Below are positions 8,029 to 17,868 of a DNA stretch of 64,000 bases, in pieces. Below the pieces are notes generated by a model, which worked only from the letters and a program-made list of their open reading frames with translations, did no database searches and was not told where the DNA came from. The position numbers and the translations under genes were made by a program. The DNA comes from Mycobacterium sp. ACS4331 (GTDB lineage Bacteria; Actinomycetota; Actinomycetes; Mycobacteriales; Mycobacteriaceae), in contig NZ_LZHW01000078.1 of the NCBI RefSeq assembly GCF_001667265.1, positions 46,484 through 110,483 on the forward strand, written 5' to 3'. The number at the start of each line of letters is the position of its first letter. Within the stretch, counting starts at the first letter, position 1.

Positions 8029-9234
8029 TCAGTCCCCCACCAGGATCAGAGCTTCCTGCTCACTGAGCACGCCGCCGTTGCCGGAGACGAAGGCCCGGTT
8101 GCAGTCGGCGATCTGAGTGTCGGCGGCGCGACCCATGAGTTGGCGGGTGGCGTCGCAGACGTGGTGCATTCCGCCGGCGTTGCCGGGTTGGCCGTAGCCG
8201 AGCTGGCCGCCGGCTGTGTTCATCGGGAAGTCACCGCGGAAGGTGAGGTCGTGGTCGGTCACGAACTGCATGCCCTTGCCCTTCTCGCAGAAGCCGGCGT
8301 CCTCGAGCGTCAGCAGTGCGGTGATGGTGTAGCAGTCGTAGATCGACACCATGTCCATGTCAGCCGGGGTGAGTCCGGCCATGCCGAAGGCCTTGGGGGC
8401 GATGTGCTGCATGGGTGTGTTGAGCGGTTCCTCGGCGTAGACCGGTGACTTGTAGGGCACGCGTTCGCCGAAGCCCTTGATCCAGACGGGCCGGTTGCGG
8501 CCCCTGCGGGCCAGGCGCTCACTGGTGACCAGGACCGCCGATCCGCCCATACACGGCATCACGATCTCGAGCATGTGCAGCGGTGAGGCGATGATCGGGC
8601 TGGCGAGCACGTCGTCCACCGTGACCGGCTTGTCGCGGAACACCGCGCCCGCGGTGTGGTTGGCGTTGACCCTCTGGTCGACGACGATCTTGGCCATCGC
8701 GCGTTCGTCGTATCCGTATGCGGCGGCGTACATCTGGGCAACCTGCGCATACGGCCCGTTCTGGCCGAGGTACCCGTAGGGGATCTCGAACTCCGCCTGT
8801 GGCGATCCATACCGGAAGCTCGAGGCACCGTAGTACACCGCGTCGCCCATGTTCGGCGGCCGCTGCTCATGCATGGGCGTGAGGTAGATGGCCGGGATGG
8901 CACACAGCACCGCTTCACAGATGCCCAACTCAATCGCGGCCGCGGCGCGCCACACCATCGCGGCCGCGCTCGCGCCGCCGAGGTCGACGTACTCCGCGAA
9001 ATTGACCTTGATCCCGAGATACTCCACGACCGTTGAGGGCACGAAGAGTTCGGATTCGAACACTCCGGTGGTCACCAGTCCGTCGACGTCCTCGACGCTC
9101 AGTCCCGCGTCGGCCACGGCCGCCGCCGCCAGCCTGGCCCACTGCTCGATGGTGAACTCCGGCGCACCGGACGGCATGCGCTCGCACGGCAGCTCGTGAA
9201 AGCCCACGATCGCGGCCTCGCCTCTCAGACCCAT
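8029..9234 (-). CDS. Thiolase-superfamily lipid-transfer protein (Ltp/SCP-x type), possible retro-aldolase
   Basis: A 401-residue thiolase-fold protein of the non-specific lipid-transfer group. The N-terminal half reads VDLGGASAAAMV where a true thiolase has a nucleophilic Cys in a G-x-C-A-S-G setting, so that Cys is missing. The C-terminal half has SIYDCYTITALL and NTAGGQLGYGQPGNAGG, as in Ltp-type aldolases, where tyrosines act instead. I infer cleavage of a beta-hydroxy-acyl-CoA side chain rather than thiolysis. The ATG at 9234 has a GGGGG stretch upstream; a longer frame up to 9285 exists but lacks a ribosome site and would run into the inverted repeat. It is the first gene of the operon and is followed by its presumed DUF35 partner. 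Confidence 0.8.
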   Translation of the reverse strand: MGLRGEAAIVGFHELPCERMPSGAPEFTIEQWARLAAAAVADAGLSVEDVDGLVTTGVFESELFVPSTVVEYLGIKVNFAEYVDLGGASAAAMVWRAAAAIELGICEAVLCAIPAIYLTPMHEQRPPNMGDAVYYGASSFRYGSPQAEFEIPYGYLGQNGPYAQVAQMYAAAYGYDERAMAKIVVDQRVNANHTAGAVFRDKPVTVDDVLASPIIASPLHMLEIVMPCMGGSAVLVTSERLARRGRNRPVWIKGFGERVPYKSPVYAEEPLNTPMQHIAPKAFGMAGLTPADMDMVSIYDCYTITALLTLEDAGFCEKGKGMQFVTDHDLTFRGDFPMNTAGGQLGYGQPGNAGGMHHVCDATRQLMGRAADTQIADCNRAFVSGNGGVLSEQEALILVGD

Positions 9235-9247
9235 GCCCCCAGCGTAG

Positions 9248-9268
9248 AGGAATTGAAATCTCATTCCT
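9248..9268. promoter_or_regulatory. Inverted repeat upstream of the Ltp operon
   Basis: AGGAAT and ATTCCT form a 6-bp inverted repeat with a 9-bp spacer, 14 nt upstream of the ATG at 9234. Position and symmetry would suit an operator for the operon's own TetR protein. The arms are short, so chance is possible. The rest of 9235-9373 shows no other clear signal. Confidence 0.35.
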
Positions 9269-9373
9269 GTTTTGGGGTGCGACACACGGTTTGGCGGAAT
9301 TGACAGTGATCTTCATGCGTCGGTGCAAAGATTCCCTGGCGCCCGACGAGCGTCGGCCGGCAAGGACAGGATT

Positions 9374-11035
9374 ATGCGGACACAGATGCGTTCAACAGTC
9401 GGTTCGATCACGGTGGTGGTGATCGCGTTCGTCAGTGCGATGGTGCTTGCGCTGACCGGAACGATGCAGGCCGCGATCACCCTGGCGGCCAACACGGCCC
9501 TTGTCGTCCCGGGTACGGGCACGTCGAATCCCGACGCCTCCACCAACTACCTCAAGAACGCCGTCAACAACTACGTGAACCCCTCCTGGAGCGCGATCGA
9601 TCCCTGCACCTCCGACGTGGACTGCGCCGTCGGAGTGCCCTACACCGCCCAGTTCTGGCCGTTCCCCTTCGCCGGATGGGGTGGCCTGGAGGGCGCGAAG
9701 TGGAACGACTCGGTGCAGAACGGCGTGGTGTCGCTGTCGTCCCTCTACGGCGAGGCACAGGCCGCCGCCGGTCCCGGCGACGAGGTCGTCATCTTCGGCT
9801 ACTCGCAGGGTGCGACGGTGGCCAGCATCGTCAAGCGGCAGTTGGCCAACCCACCCGAAGGGATGCCGGGCCTTCCCGACAATGTGCGGTTCGTCCTGAT
9901 CGGCAACCCGAACCGGCCCAACGGCGGTCTGTTCGAACGCCTCGCGATGTTCGGCACCGTGCCGATCCTGGACGCGACGTTCGGCCAACCGACGCCGACC
10001 AACACCTCGCCGACGGTGAACACCACCGACATCGCATTCCAGTACGACGGCGTGGCGGACTTCCCGGCGGTGCCGTGGAATCTGCTGGCGGTTCTCAACG
10101 CCGCGCTCGGCTTCGAGTACGTGCACGGCACCTATCTGGACCCGCGCGGGCGCCCCGAACCCGAGGGCGAGCTCCCCTACGGTTACGACGCGGCCGACAT
10201 CGAGGGGGCCATCGCGGCCTGCCAGGCCGACCCCTCCGGTGCGAACTGCCAGCGGCACGGCGACACCGTCTACGTCACGCTGGCCGCGACCTCGCTGCCG
10301 TTGTTCCAGCCCTTCATCGACCTGGGTTCCTCGACGGGCACCAGCTGGCTCATCAACCCCGTCGTCGCGCTGCTGCAGCCGTTGACCCAGACGCTGATCG
10401 AAACCGCCTACATCCGTGACGACTACGGCCGGCCCACACCGTTCACCCTGATCCCGCGGGTGAACCTGGTGAAGCTGGTCGTCGACCTGATCAACGACAT
10501 TCCGGAGGGCATCAACGCGGCGATCGCGACGATCAACGACCCGAACCACAAGATCCCGGACCTGCCGCGGATGTGGGGCGATGAGAGCGACCCGGCGGAC
10601 ACGCTGACCGTCACGGCCCGCGCTCAGAACGACGGCACGGGCACCACCGAGATCCCGGACCCGCAGACGACGGTGGTCGGAGATCCACAGGACGACACCA
10701 CCACGGCGGCAAAGTCCATCGTGGCGCTGCCGACGCTGCCCGCCCTGAAGCTGCCGAAGCTGGTGTCGGTGAAGAAGTCTGAGGACGACTCCGTGACACC
10801 CGGCGCGGACGCTGACGCTGACACTCCGCAGTCCGACGTCCAGCCCGTGCGCGATCTGGCCAAGGTGGCCCGCAGGGTGCTGGGACCGCCGCCCAAGGCC
10901 GTCGAGACGGCCATCAAGAAGGCCGCGGACCGGGCTGCGGCTAGGACAGAGCGGGCCCAGTCACGGTTCGGCGCGAAGAAGGCTGCGGCCTCCGAGACGG
11001 CGGACAAGCCGGCCGCGGACAAGCCCGCGGCGTAG
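9374..11035 (+). CDS. Secreted PE-PPE-domain serine hydrolase without PE/PPE head
   Basis: A 553-residue protein with an N-terminal membrane/signal segment (about residues 11-40) followed by a PE-PPE domain (PF08237), an alpha/beta hydrolase fold found behind PE and PPE modules in mycobacteria. The nucleophile is Ser144 in GYSQG; a YVHGTYLDP segment carries a likely His. Cys78 and Cys84, and a second Cys pair near residues 280-290, could form disulfides outside the membrane. From about residue 415 the chain becomes a low-complexity Ala/Lys/Asp tail ending in two ADKPA repeats. Family members act as esterases or lipases on envelope or storage lipids; the substrate is unknown. AGGACAGG precedes the ATG. 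Confidence 0.82.
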   Translation: MRTQMRSTVGSITVVVIAFVSAMVLALTGTMQAAITLAANTALVVPGTGTSNPDASTNYLKNAVNNYVNPSWSAIDPCTSDVDCAVGVPYTAQFWPFPFAGWGGLEGAKWNDSVQNGVVSLSSLYGEAQAAAGPGDEVVIFGYSQGATVASIVKRQLANPPEGMPGLPDNVRFVLIGNPNRPNGGLFERLAMFGTVPILDATFGQPTPTNTSPTVNTTDIAFQYDGVADFPAVPWNLLAVLNAALGFEYVHGTYLDPRGRPEPEGELPYGYDAADIEGAIAACQADPSGANCQRHGDTVYVTLAATSLPLFQPFIDLGSSTGTSWLINPVVALLQPLTQTLIETAYIRDDYGRPTPFTLIPRVNLVKLVVDLINDIPEGINAAIATINDPNHKIPDLPRMWGDESDPADTLTVTARAQNDGTGTTEIPDPQTTVVGDPQDDTTTAAKSIVALPTLPALKLPKLVSVKKSEDDSVTPGADADADTPQSDVQPVRDLAKVARRVLGPPPKAVETAIKKAADRAAARTERAQSRFGAKKAAASETADKPAADKPAA

Positions 11036-11043
11036 AAGTCCGA

Positions 11044-12456
<1,413 letters not shown>

Positions 12457-12505
12457 AGGCAGGACCCGATGGTGTCATGCCCGGATGCCCGACGGCCAAC
12501 GAATA

Positions 12506-13375
12506 TCAAGCGGGCGCACTCCACCAGTCGTCGGAGATCTCACCGCGGGCCAGCAGCACCGAGGGCCCACGAAGCCAGCTGGTCGCGTCGGTGACGGTGA
12601 CCGTGACCTCACCGCCGGGAATTCGCACGACCACGGTGCCGGTGGCCGCATCCGCGTGGCGCAGCGCCGCGACCGCCGCGGCCACCGTGCCGGTTCCGCA
12701 GGACCGGGTCTCCCCGACTCCACGCTCGTGCACGCGCATGGACACCGCACCGTCGACCGGTGCCGTCAGCACCTCGACGTTCACGCCGTTCGGGAACAGC
12801 GCGGCGTCGAACTGCACGGGTGCGGCGACGTCGAGTGCCATCAGGTCGGCAAGGCTCAGCTGCGGGTCGACGCAGGCCAGATGCGGATTGCCGACGTCGA
12901 CGGCCACGCCGGTGAACTCACGTCCGCCCACCGTGGCGGTGCCCGCGCCAAACTGATTGGCCTTGCCCATGTCGACCGTGACCTCCGCGGTGACGGGATC
13001 GAAGCCGTGGATCACCACCGGCCGCGCACCCGCGCGGGTGCCGACGACGAACTCCCGGTCGCTGACCAGGCCGGACGCCACGAGATAGTGCGCGAAGACA
13101 CGCACGCCATTGCCGCACATCTCCGCGATCGACCCGTCGGCGTTGCGGTAGTCCATGAACCAGTCATCGGCGCCGACACCGTCGGGCAGGGTCGCGAGCA
13201 CGCCTGCGTCGCGCGCCACACCCGCCGTCGTCACGCGCAGTACACCGTCGGCGCCCAGGCCGCGGCGCCGGTCGCACAGCGCGAAGACGCGCGCGGGGGT
13301 CAGATCCAGTTCGGCAGCAGGATCCGGCAGCACGACGAAGTCGTTCTGCGTGCCGTGTCCCTTGGCGAACTTCAC
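12506..13375 (-). CDS. dapF: Diaminopimelate epimerase DapF
   Basis: Converts LL- to meso-diaminopimelate, the last-but-one step of lysine synthesis and the source of the peptidoglycan cross-linking residue. It is cofactor-independent and uses two cysteines: Cys87 in EMCGNGVR and Cys226 in GETRSCGTGT, both present. The start is the GTG at 13375 (product begins MKFAKGHGTQNDF), which gives 289 residues, the length of the M. tuberculosis enzyme; the longer open frame upstream lies inside miaA. Only 4 nt separate the miaA stop from this start, so the two are co-translated. Confidence 0.96.
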   Translation of the reverse strand: MKFAKGHGTQNDFVVLPDPAAELDLTPARVFALCDRRRGLGADGVLRVTTAGVARDAGVLATLPDGVGADDWFMDYRNADGSIAEMCGNGVRVFAHYLVASGLVSDREFVVGTRAGARPVVIHGFDPVTAEVTVDMGKANQFGAGTATVGGREFTGVAVDVGNPHLACVDPQLSLADLMALDVAAPVQFDAALFPNGVNVEVLTAPVDGAVSMRVHERGVGETRSCGTGTVAAAVAALRHADAATGTVVVRIPGGEVTVTVTDATSWLRGPSVLLARGEISDDWWSAPA

Positions 13376-13379
13376 CCGC

Positions 13380-14285
13380 TCAGGATACGTGCCGCCACGC
13401 GGCCAAGGCCGAATCGCACAGGTCCGGGGCCGCGCCGTCGAGCCACCGCACGCGGTGGTCCCGGCGGAACCACGAACGCTGCCTGCGCACATAGCGGCGC
13501 GTGCCGATGAATGTGGGCTCCCGCGCGGCCTGACCGTCGCCGCCGGCGTCGAGATCGGAGAGCACCTGCGCATACCCCAGTGCCCGCGAGGCCGTCACGC
13601 CGTCGCGCAGTCCCTCCGAGAGCAGCGCGCGCACCTCCTCGACCAGTCCCTCATCGAACATCATGTCGGTGCGCAACCGCAGGCGCTCGTCGAGAACCTC
13701 GGTGTCCCAATCCAATCCGATGATCACGGTGTCCCAGCGGGGCGCGCCGATCGTCGGCGCGGACGCCGCGAACGGCTGCCCGGTCAGCTCGACGACTTCG
13801 AGTGCCCGCACGATCCGCCGACCGTCGGTGGGACGGATCGCCTCGGCCGCGGCGGAGTCCCGCCGGGCCAGTTCGGCGTGCAGAGCGGCCGTGCCGACCT
13901 CGGCCAGGCGGGCCTCCCAGCGGGCCCGCACCTGCGGATCGGTGGCCGGGAACACCCACTCGTCGAGCAGTGACTGGATGTAGAGCATCGACCCGCCGAC
14001 GATCACGGGCACCAGGCCGCGGGCCGCGATATCCTCGATGTCCGCCGACGCGGCCTCCTGATAGCGCGCGACGGTCGCCGTCTCGACGACGTCGAGCACG
14101 TCGAGCTGGTGGTGTGGGATGCCGCGGCGCTCGGCGACGGGCAGTTTCGCGGTGCCGATGTCCATGCCCCGGTACTGCTGCATGGCGTCGGCGTTGACGA
14201 TCTCACCGCCCAGCGACTCGGCCAGGTCCAGGGCCAGGGCGGATTTGCCGGTGCCGGTGGGTCCGATGACGGCGATGGGCCTCAT
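13380..14285 (-). CDS. miaA: tRNA dimethylallyltransferase MiaA
   Basis: Transfers a dimethylallyl group to N6 of A37 in tRNAs reading UNN codons; MiaB, encoded 3.6 kb upstream on the same strand, then adds the methylthio group. The P-loop-like GPTGTGKSALALDLAE is at residues 9-24, followed by NADAMQQYRGMDIGTAK, which binds substrate, and GGSMLYIQSLLDEW. At 301 residues it is family-typical. The start overlaps the stop of the LigB-like gene in an ATGA, and dapF follows 4 nt after its stop. Confidence 0.96.
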   Translation of the reverse strand: MRPIAVIGPTGTGKSALALDLAESLGGEIVNADAMQQYRGMDIGTAKLPVAERRGIPHHQLDVLDVVETATVARYQEAASADIEDIAARGLVPVIVGGSMLYIQSLLDEWVFPATDPQVRARWEARLAEVGTAALHAELARRDSAAAEAIRPTDGRRIVRALEVVELTGQPFAASAPTIGAPRWDTVIIGLDWDTEVLDERLRLRTDMMFDEGLVEEVRALLSEGLRDGVTASRALGYAQVLSDLDAGGDGQAAREPTFIGTRRYVRRQRSWFRRDHRVRWLDGAAPDLCDSALAAWRHVS

Positions 14286-14965
14286 GGCCGCCAGACACCC
14301 GCGAAGTAGCCGACGCCGTACGGCGCGCCACGGTAGCGCTCCTGCGCCCGACGGGGGCGCGGGAGCAGACCCGCCAGCACCTGATACGCCACCCGGCCCA
14401 CGACGCCGTCGGGCAGCGCGGCCAGCGCCTCGGCGTCGCCAGCGGCGAGCGCGTCGTCGAGTGCGGCCTGCGTGGCGACCGAGTCGGGGTCGTGGCCGCC
14501 GGGGGCCGACGGTGTCAGCGTGGTCAGACCGTCGGCGACCACGAGCACCCCGATCCGGGCGTCGGAGCGCTCGATGTCGGCGCGCAGGTCAGCGCCCAGG
14601 TTCAGCGCGGCGGCGGCGTCGCGGGTGGCGGCGACGCAGTGCACGTGCGCCGATGCCTGCGGCGCCACCTGTGCCCGCACCCATCCGCTGATCAGCGCGC
14701 ACAGGGGCAGTTCGGTCAGTGGTCCGGTGCTCACGGGGCCCAGGGTGACCCGCACGTCGACGCCGTATCCGGCCAGCGTGCCGACGGCGTCCGGGCCGAC
14801 GACCGCGTCGGCGGCGGCCGCACCCACGCAGACCCATTGGTCGGGCAGCGCGGCCGCGCACGCGAGGACCGCGTCCCGCGCCTCGACGAGTTCGTCGGCG
14901 GCGGCACCGGCAAGCTGCGGCACGAGCACCGGCGCCGACGGGATGATCGCTACGGCTGTGAGCAC
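14282..14965 (-). CDS. LigB-like (class III extradiol dioxygenase-fold) protein, Rv2728c homologue
   Basis: A 227-residue alanine-rich protein matching Rv2728c in position and opening sequence (AIIPSAPVLVPQLAG). The fold resembles subunit B of class III extradiol dioxygenases and the MEMO family, but a complete set of metal ligands could not be confirmed and no reaction is known. The start is a GTG at 14965 because a TAACGT -10 hexamer ends 7 nt upstream, giving a leaderless transcript that begins just past the stop of the transporter gene. It is coupled to miaA by an ATGA overlap, which hints at a link to tRNA modification or simply shared control. Confidence 0.75.
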   Translation of the reverse strand: MLTAVAIIPSAPVLVPQLAGAAADELVEARDAVLACAAALPDQWVCVGAAAADAVVGPDAVGTLAGYGVDVRVTLGPVSTGPLTELPLCALISGWVRAQVAPQASAHVHCVAATRDAAAALNLGADLRADIERSDARIGVLVVADGLTTLTPSAPGGHDPDSVATQAALDDALAAGDAEALAALPDGVVGRVAYQVLAGLLPRPRRAQERYRGAPYGVGYFAGVWRP

Positions 14966-14972
14966 GGCGTCA

Positions 14973-14978
14973 ACGTTA
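14973..14978 (-). promoter_or_regulatory. -10 element, leaderless start of LigB-like gene
   Basis: TAACGT read on the minus strand ends 7 nt before the GTG at 14965. It overlaps the stop codon region of the upstream transporter gene. Confidence 0.5.
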
Positions 14979-15857
14979 TCCGGGCAGCTCGGAGTCGTGG
15001 GCGACGCTGTCCCTGGCCTCACCGCGGGCCAGGGCGACGGTGGCCACGACCATCGCGGCGATCGCCGCGACGAGGACGACCCAGCCGGCGTCGCCCGGGC
15101 GCAGAGTCTCCCCCAGCACCACCACGCCGAGCACGGAGGCCACCAGCGGTTCGGTGATCGTCATCGCGGGCAGCGACGCGGTGATCGGTCCGGCCCGGAA
15201 CGACGACTGCTGGAAAGCCGTCCCGCCGACCGCCAGCGCGGCCCACACGTACAGCTCGGGAGAGAGCAGCAGGGCCTCCGGCCCCCTGCCGAGCAGGTCC
15301 ACCACACCCTTGGTCAGCACCGCGAAGACGCCCCACAGGGTGCCCGAGACGATGCCGAGCAGCACCGCGCTGAGGGAGCCGCGCAACCGGTTGGCGGCCA
15401 GCACGCACACGACAATCACGGGGACGATCACCGCGGCGACCGCACCCCACGTCTCGACATCGGCGCGGGACTGCCCCGCCGTCGGGTTGCCCACGGTGAC
15501 GATGATCACCACCGACGCGGCCAGCAGCGCGGCCCAGGTCCACTCCCAGCGGGTCACCCGCCTGTGCGCGGCGCGCGCACTCATGGGCAGCGCGAACAGC
15601 AGAGACGTCACCAGCAGGGCCTGCACGAGCAGCACCGATCCGAGCCCCAAAGCCGCGGCCTGCAGCACGAATCCGACCGCGGCGACCCCACTGCCGAGCC
15701 ACCAGACACGGTCCCTGAGCAGTTGCAGGAACAGCCCCGCGTGGCCGACGTCGGAGTCGGGCACCTCGTTCGCGGAGCGCTGGTGGATGACGTCACCGAT
15801 CGCGATGAACAGCGCCGCGCCGAGCGCCAGGAGTGCGGCGATGTCGGCTTTGACCAT
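14976..15857 (-). CDS. DMT-superfamily membrane transporter, Rv2729c homologue
   Basis: A 293-residue integral membrane protein with about ten hydrophobic segments, of the drug/metabolite transporter (EamA-like) superfamily. It starts with a helix at residues 6-25 and ends with a short charged cytoplasmic tail. The internal-repeat layout of the family is visible: two blocks of about five helices split near residue 150. Position and size match Rv2729c. The substrate is unknown. A TAGTCT hexamer ends 8 nt upstream of the ATG and no Shine-Dalgarno sequence is present, so the transcript is probably leaderless. It is divergent from the DUF349 gene. Confidence 0.82.
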   Translation of the reverse strand: MVKADIAALLALGAALFIAIGDVIHQRSANEVPDSDVGHAGLFLQLLRDRVWWLGSGVAAVGFVLQAAALGLGSVLLVQALLVTSLLFALPMSARAAHRRVTRWEWTWAALLAASVVIIVTVGNPTAGQSRADVETWGAVAAVIVPVIVVCVLAANRLRGSLSAVLLGIVSGTLWGVFAVLTKGVVDLLGRGPEALLLSPELYVWAALAVGGTAFQQSSFRAGPITASLPAMTITEPLVASVLGVVVLGETLRPGDAGWVVLVAAIAAMVVATVALARGEARDSVAHDSELPG

Positions 15858-15865
15858 GTCGCGGG

Positions 15866-15871
15866 AGACTA
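15866..15871 (-). promoter_or_regulatory. -10 element of DMT transporter
   Basis: TAGTCT on the minus strand, 8 nt before the ATG at 15857, with no purine-rich ribosome site between. Confidence 0.45.
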
Positions 15872-15955
15872 CCTGCTTGAATACGTGGGAGAAGAAGGCG
15901 CCGCGTCGCGCGGCAGTGCGCGGGAAATCCGCGTGGAGAGTAGGGACAGCTGGTC

Positions 15956-17296
15956 ATGACCACACAAGATCCGACGAACGCCGATTCGGTTCCGACACCG
16001 GGTCCAACCCCCGGTCCGAAACCGGGTCCGAAACCCGGACCCCGCCCGTCCGCCGCACCCGTGACACCGCCGACCTCGGTCGCACCCGGCAGTGATCCGC
16101 ACCGCTTCGGCCGAGTCGACGACGACGGCACCGTCTGGCTGATCAGCTCGTCCGGCGAGCGCATCATCGGTTCGTGGCAGGCCGGGGACGCCGAGGCGGC
16201 CTTCGCCCACTTCGGGCGGCGCTTCGACGACCTGTCCACCGAGATCGCCCTGATGGAGCGCCGCCTGGAGTCGGGCACCGGCGACGCGCGCAAGATCCGC
16301 GCCGCGGCCGCGGCGCTGGCTGAGACGCTGCCCACCGCAAGCGTGCTGGGCGATGTGGACGCGCTGGCCGCCCGGCTGTCGGCGATCACCGAGCACGCCG
16401 AATCCGCGGCTGCGGAGGCCAAGGCCAAGCGCGAGGAGCATCGCGCCGAGCAGATCGCGCGCAAGGAGGCGCTGGCCGCCGAGGCCGAGGAGTTGGCGGC
16501 CAACTCCACGCAGTGGAAGGCCGCGGGCGATCGCCTGCGGGCGATCCTCGATGAGTGGAAGACGATCACGGGGCTGGACCGCAAGACCGACGACGCGCTG
16601 TGGAAGCGGTACTCGGCGGCCCGGGAGACGTTCAATCGGCGTCGTGGCTCCCACTTCGCCGAGCTCGACCGCGAACGCGCAGGGGTCAAGCAGGCCAAGG
16701 AGAAGCTGTGTGAGCGCGCTGAGGCGCTGTCCGGGTCCACGGACTGGGGTCCCACCAGCGGCGCGTTCCGTGACCTGCTCACCGAGTGGAAGTCCGTGGG
16801 CCGTGCGGCCAAGGACGTCGACGACGCCCTGTGGCGCCGGTTCAAGGCCGCGCAGGACACATTCTTCGCGGCCCGCAACGCCGTGACGGCCGAGCGTGAC
16901 GCCGAGTTCAAGGCGAACGCAGCGGCGAAGGAGGCGCTGCTGGCCGAGGCCGAGCGCATCGACACCTCCGACGCCGACGCCGCGCGCGCCGCACTGCGCG
17001 CGATCACCGACAGGTGGGACGAGATCGGGAAGGTGCCGAGGGAGCGCACGGACCTCGAACGGCGCCTGCGCGCAGTGGAGAAGAAGGTGCGTGACGCCGC
17101 CGAAGCCGACTGGACGGACCCGCAGGCCCAGGCCCGCGCCGAGCAGTTCCAGGCCCGGGTCGAGCAGTACGAGAAGCAGGCCGCCAAGGCCGAGGCCGCG
17201 GGCCGCACCCGGGAGGCCGAGGAGGCCAGGGCCAACGCCGAGCAGTGGCGGCAGTGGGCCGACGCCGCGGCCAGTGCGCTGACGAAGAAGCGTTAG
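15956..17296 (+). CDS. DUF349 repeat coiled-coil protein, Rv2731 homologue
   Basis: A 446-residue protein. Residues 14-31 are a Pro-Gly-Pro repeat (PGPTPGPKPGPKPGPRP). From about residue 140 the protein is a charged, helical chain built of DUF349 units, recognisable by repeated W-(K)-x2-(G/T) and D-x-A/L-W-(K/R)-R-(Y/F) segments, e.g. TDDALWKRYSAAR and VDDALWRRFKAAQ. The last 80 residues are Ala/Glu-rich coiled coil. The function is unknown. It matches Rv2731 in place and size. Its 3' end overlaps the convergent gene at 17293 by 4 nt. Confidence 0.85.
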   Translation: MTTQDPTNADSVPTPGPTPGPKPGPKPGPRPSAAPVTPPTSVAPGSDPHRFGRVDDDGTVWLISSSGERIIGSWQAGDAEAAFAHFGRRFDDLSTEIALMERRLESGTGDARKIRAAAAALAETLPTASVLGDVDALAARLSAITEHAESAAAEAKAKREEHRAEQIARKEALAAEAEELAANSTQWKAAGDRLRAILDEWKTITGLDRKTDDALWKRYSAARETFNRRRGSHFAELDRERAGVKQAKEKLCERAEALSGSTDWGPTSGAFRDLLTEWKSVGRAAKDVDDALWRRFKAAQDTFFAARNAVTAERDAEFKANAAAKEALLAEAERIDTSDADAARAALRAITDRWDEIGKVPRERTDLERRLRAVEKKVRDAAEADWTDPQAQARAEQFQARVEQYEKQAAKAEAAGRTREAEEARANAEQWRQWADAAASALTKKR

Positions 17297-17868
17297 CCGG
17301 ACTGCTCGTCGGGCCCGAGGTCCTCGAGCAGTCCCTTGGACTGCTTCTCCGCGGCCTCGCGTCGGCGGGCGTCCTCGGCGGCCAACTGCACGGCGGTGCG
17401 GGTCCACACCACGCGGGCCCAGTGGAACGCCAGCACGATGACGGTGATCCAGGCGATCACCAGGCCGATGCCCGGGCCGGGTTGACCCGCCGCGGCGGTC
17501 TGGCGCGTCCACACCGCCAGCAGGCCGGTCGCGGCGGCCAGCCATGTGCCCGCCAGGGCCACCCAGGCCAGCACCCAGCGCCGCGTCAGCAGCGCCAGCA
17601 TCGAGAATCCGACACCGAAAACCAAAGTCAGCCAGACGAATACACGCGAGGGCAGGCGGATACCGACATCCACCGCGGCCGGGCTCCCCAGCAGGACGTC
17701 GACACCCCGCGCGGCACCGGAGTGCGGCAGGATGAACGTCACCAGCAGCACGAACACCAGGATCGCGACCACAAGGGCCCGGGCCCCCGGTTCGATCTCA
17801 CCGGCGACGCGCTTCTCGGCCGCCTCGATGTCGTCCTTGTAGTCGTCGAATCCGTTGGACCTGCTCAT
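17293..17868 (-). CDS. Conserved membrane protein, Rv2732c homologue
   Basis: A 191-residue protein with about four transmembrane helices between residues 30 and 160 (for example ALVVAILVFVLLVTFILP) and a charged C-terminal tail rich in Ala, Glu and Lys that would be cytoplasmic. No catalytic motif is visible. The ATG at 17868 is chosen over a GTG at 17877 because it overlaps the miaB stop as ATGA, which fits translational coupling. Neighbours and size match Rv2732c. Role unknown. Confidence 0.8.
   Translation of the reverse strand: MSRSNGFDDYKDDIEAAEKRVAGEIEPGARALVVAILVFVLLVTFILPHSGAARGVDVLLGSPAAVDVGIRLPSRVFVWLTLVFGVGFSMLALLTRRWVLAWVALAGTWLAAATGLLAVWTRQTAAAGQPGPGIGLVIAWITVIVLAFHWARVVWTRTAVQLAAEDARRREAAEKQSKGLLEDLGPDEQSG

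Noticed and set aside
16000..16055. Repeated CCGGGTCCGAAACC-like units
   Set aside because: They encode the Pro-Gly-Pro repeat at the N-terminus of the DUF349 protein.
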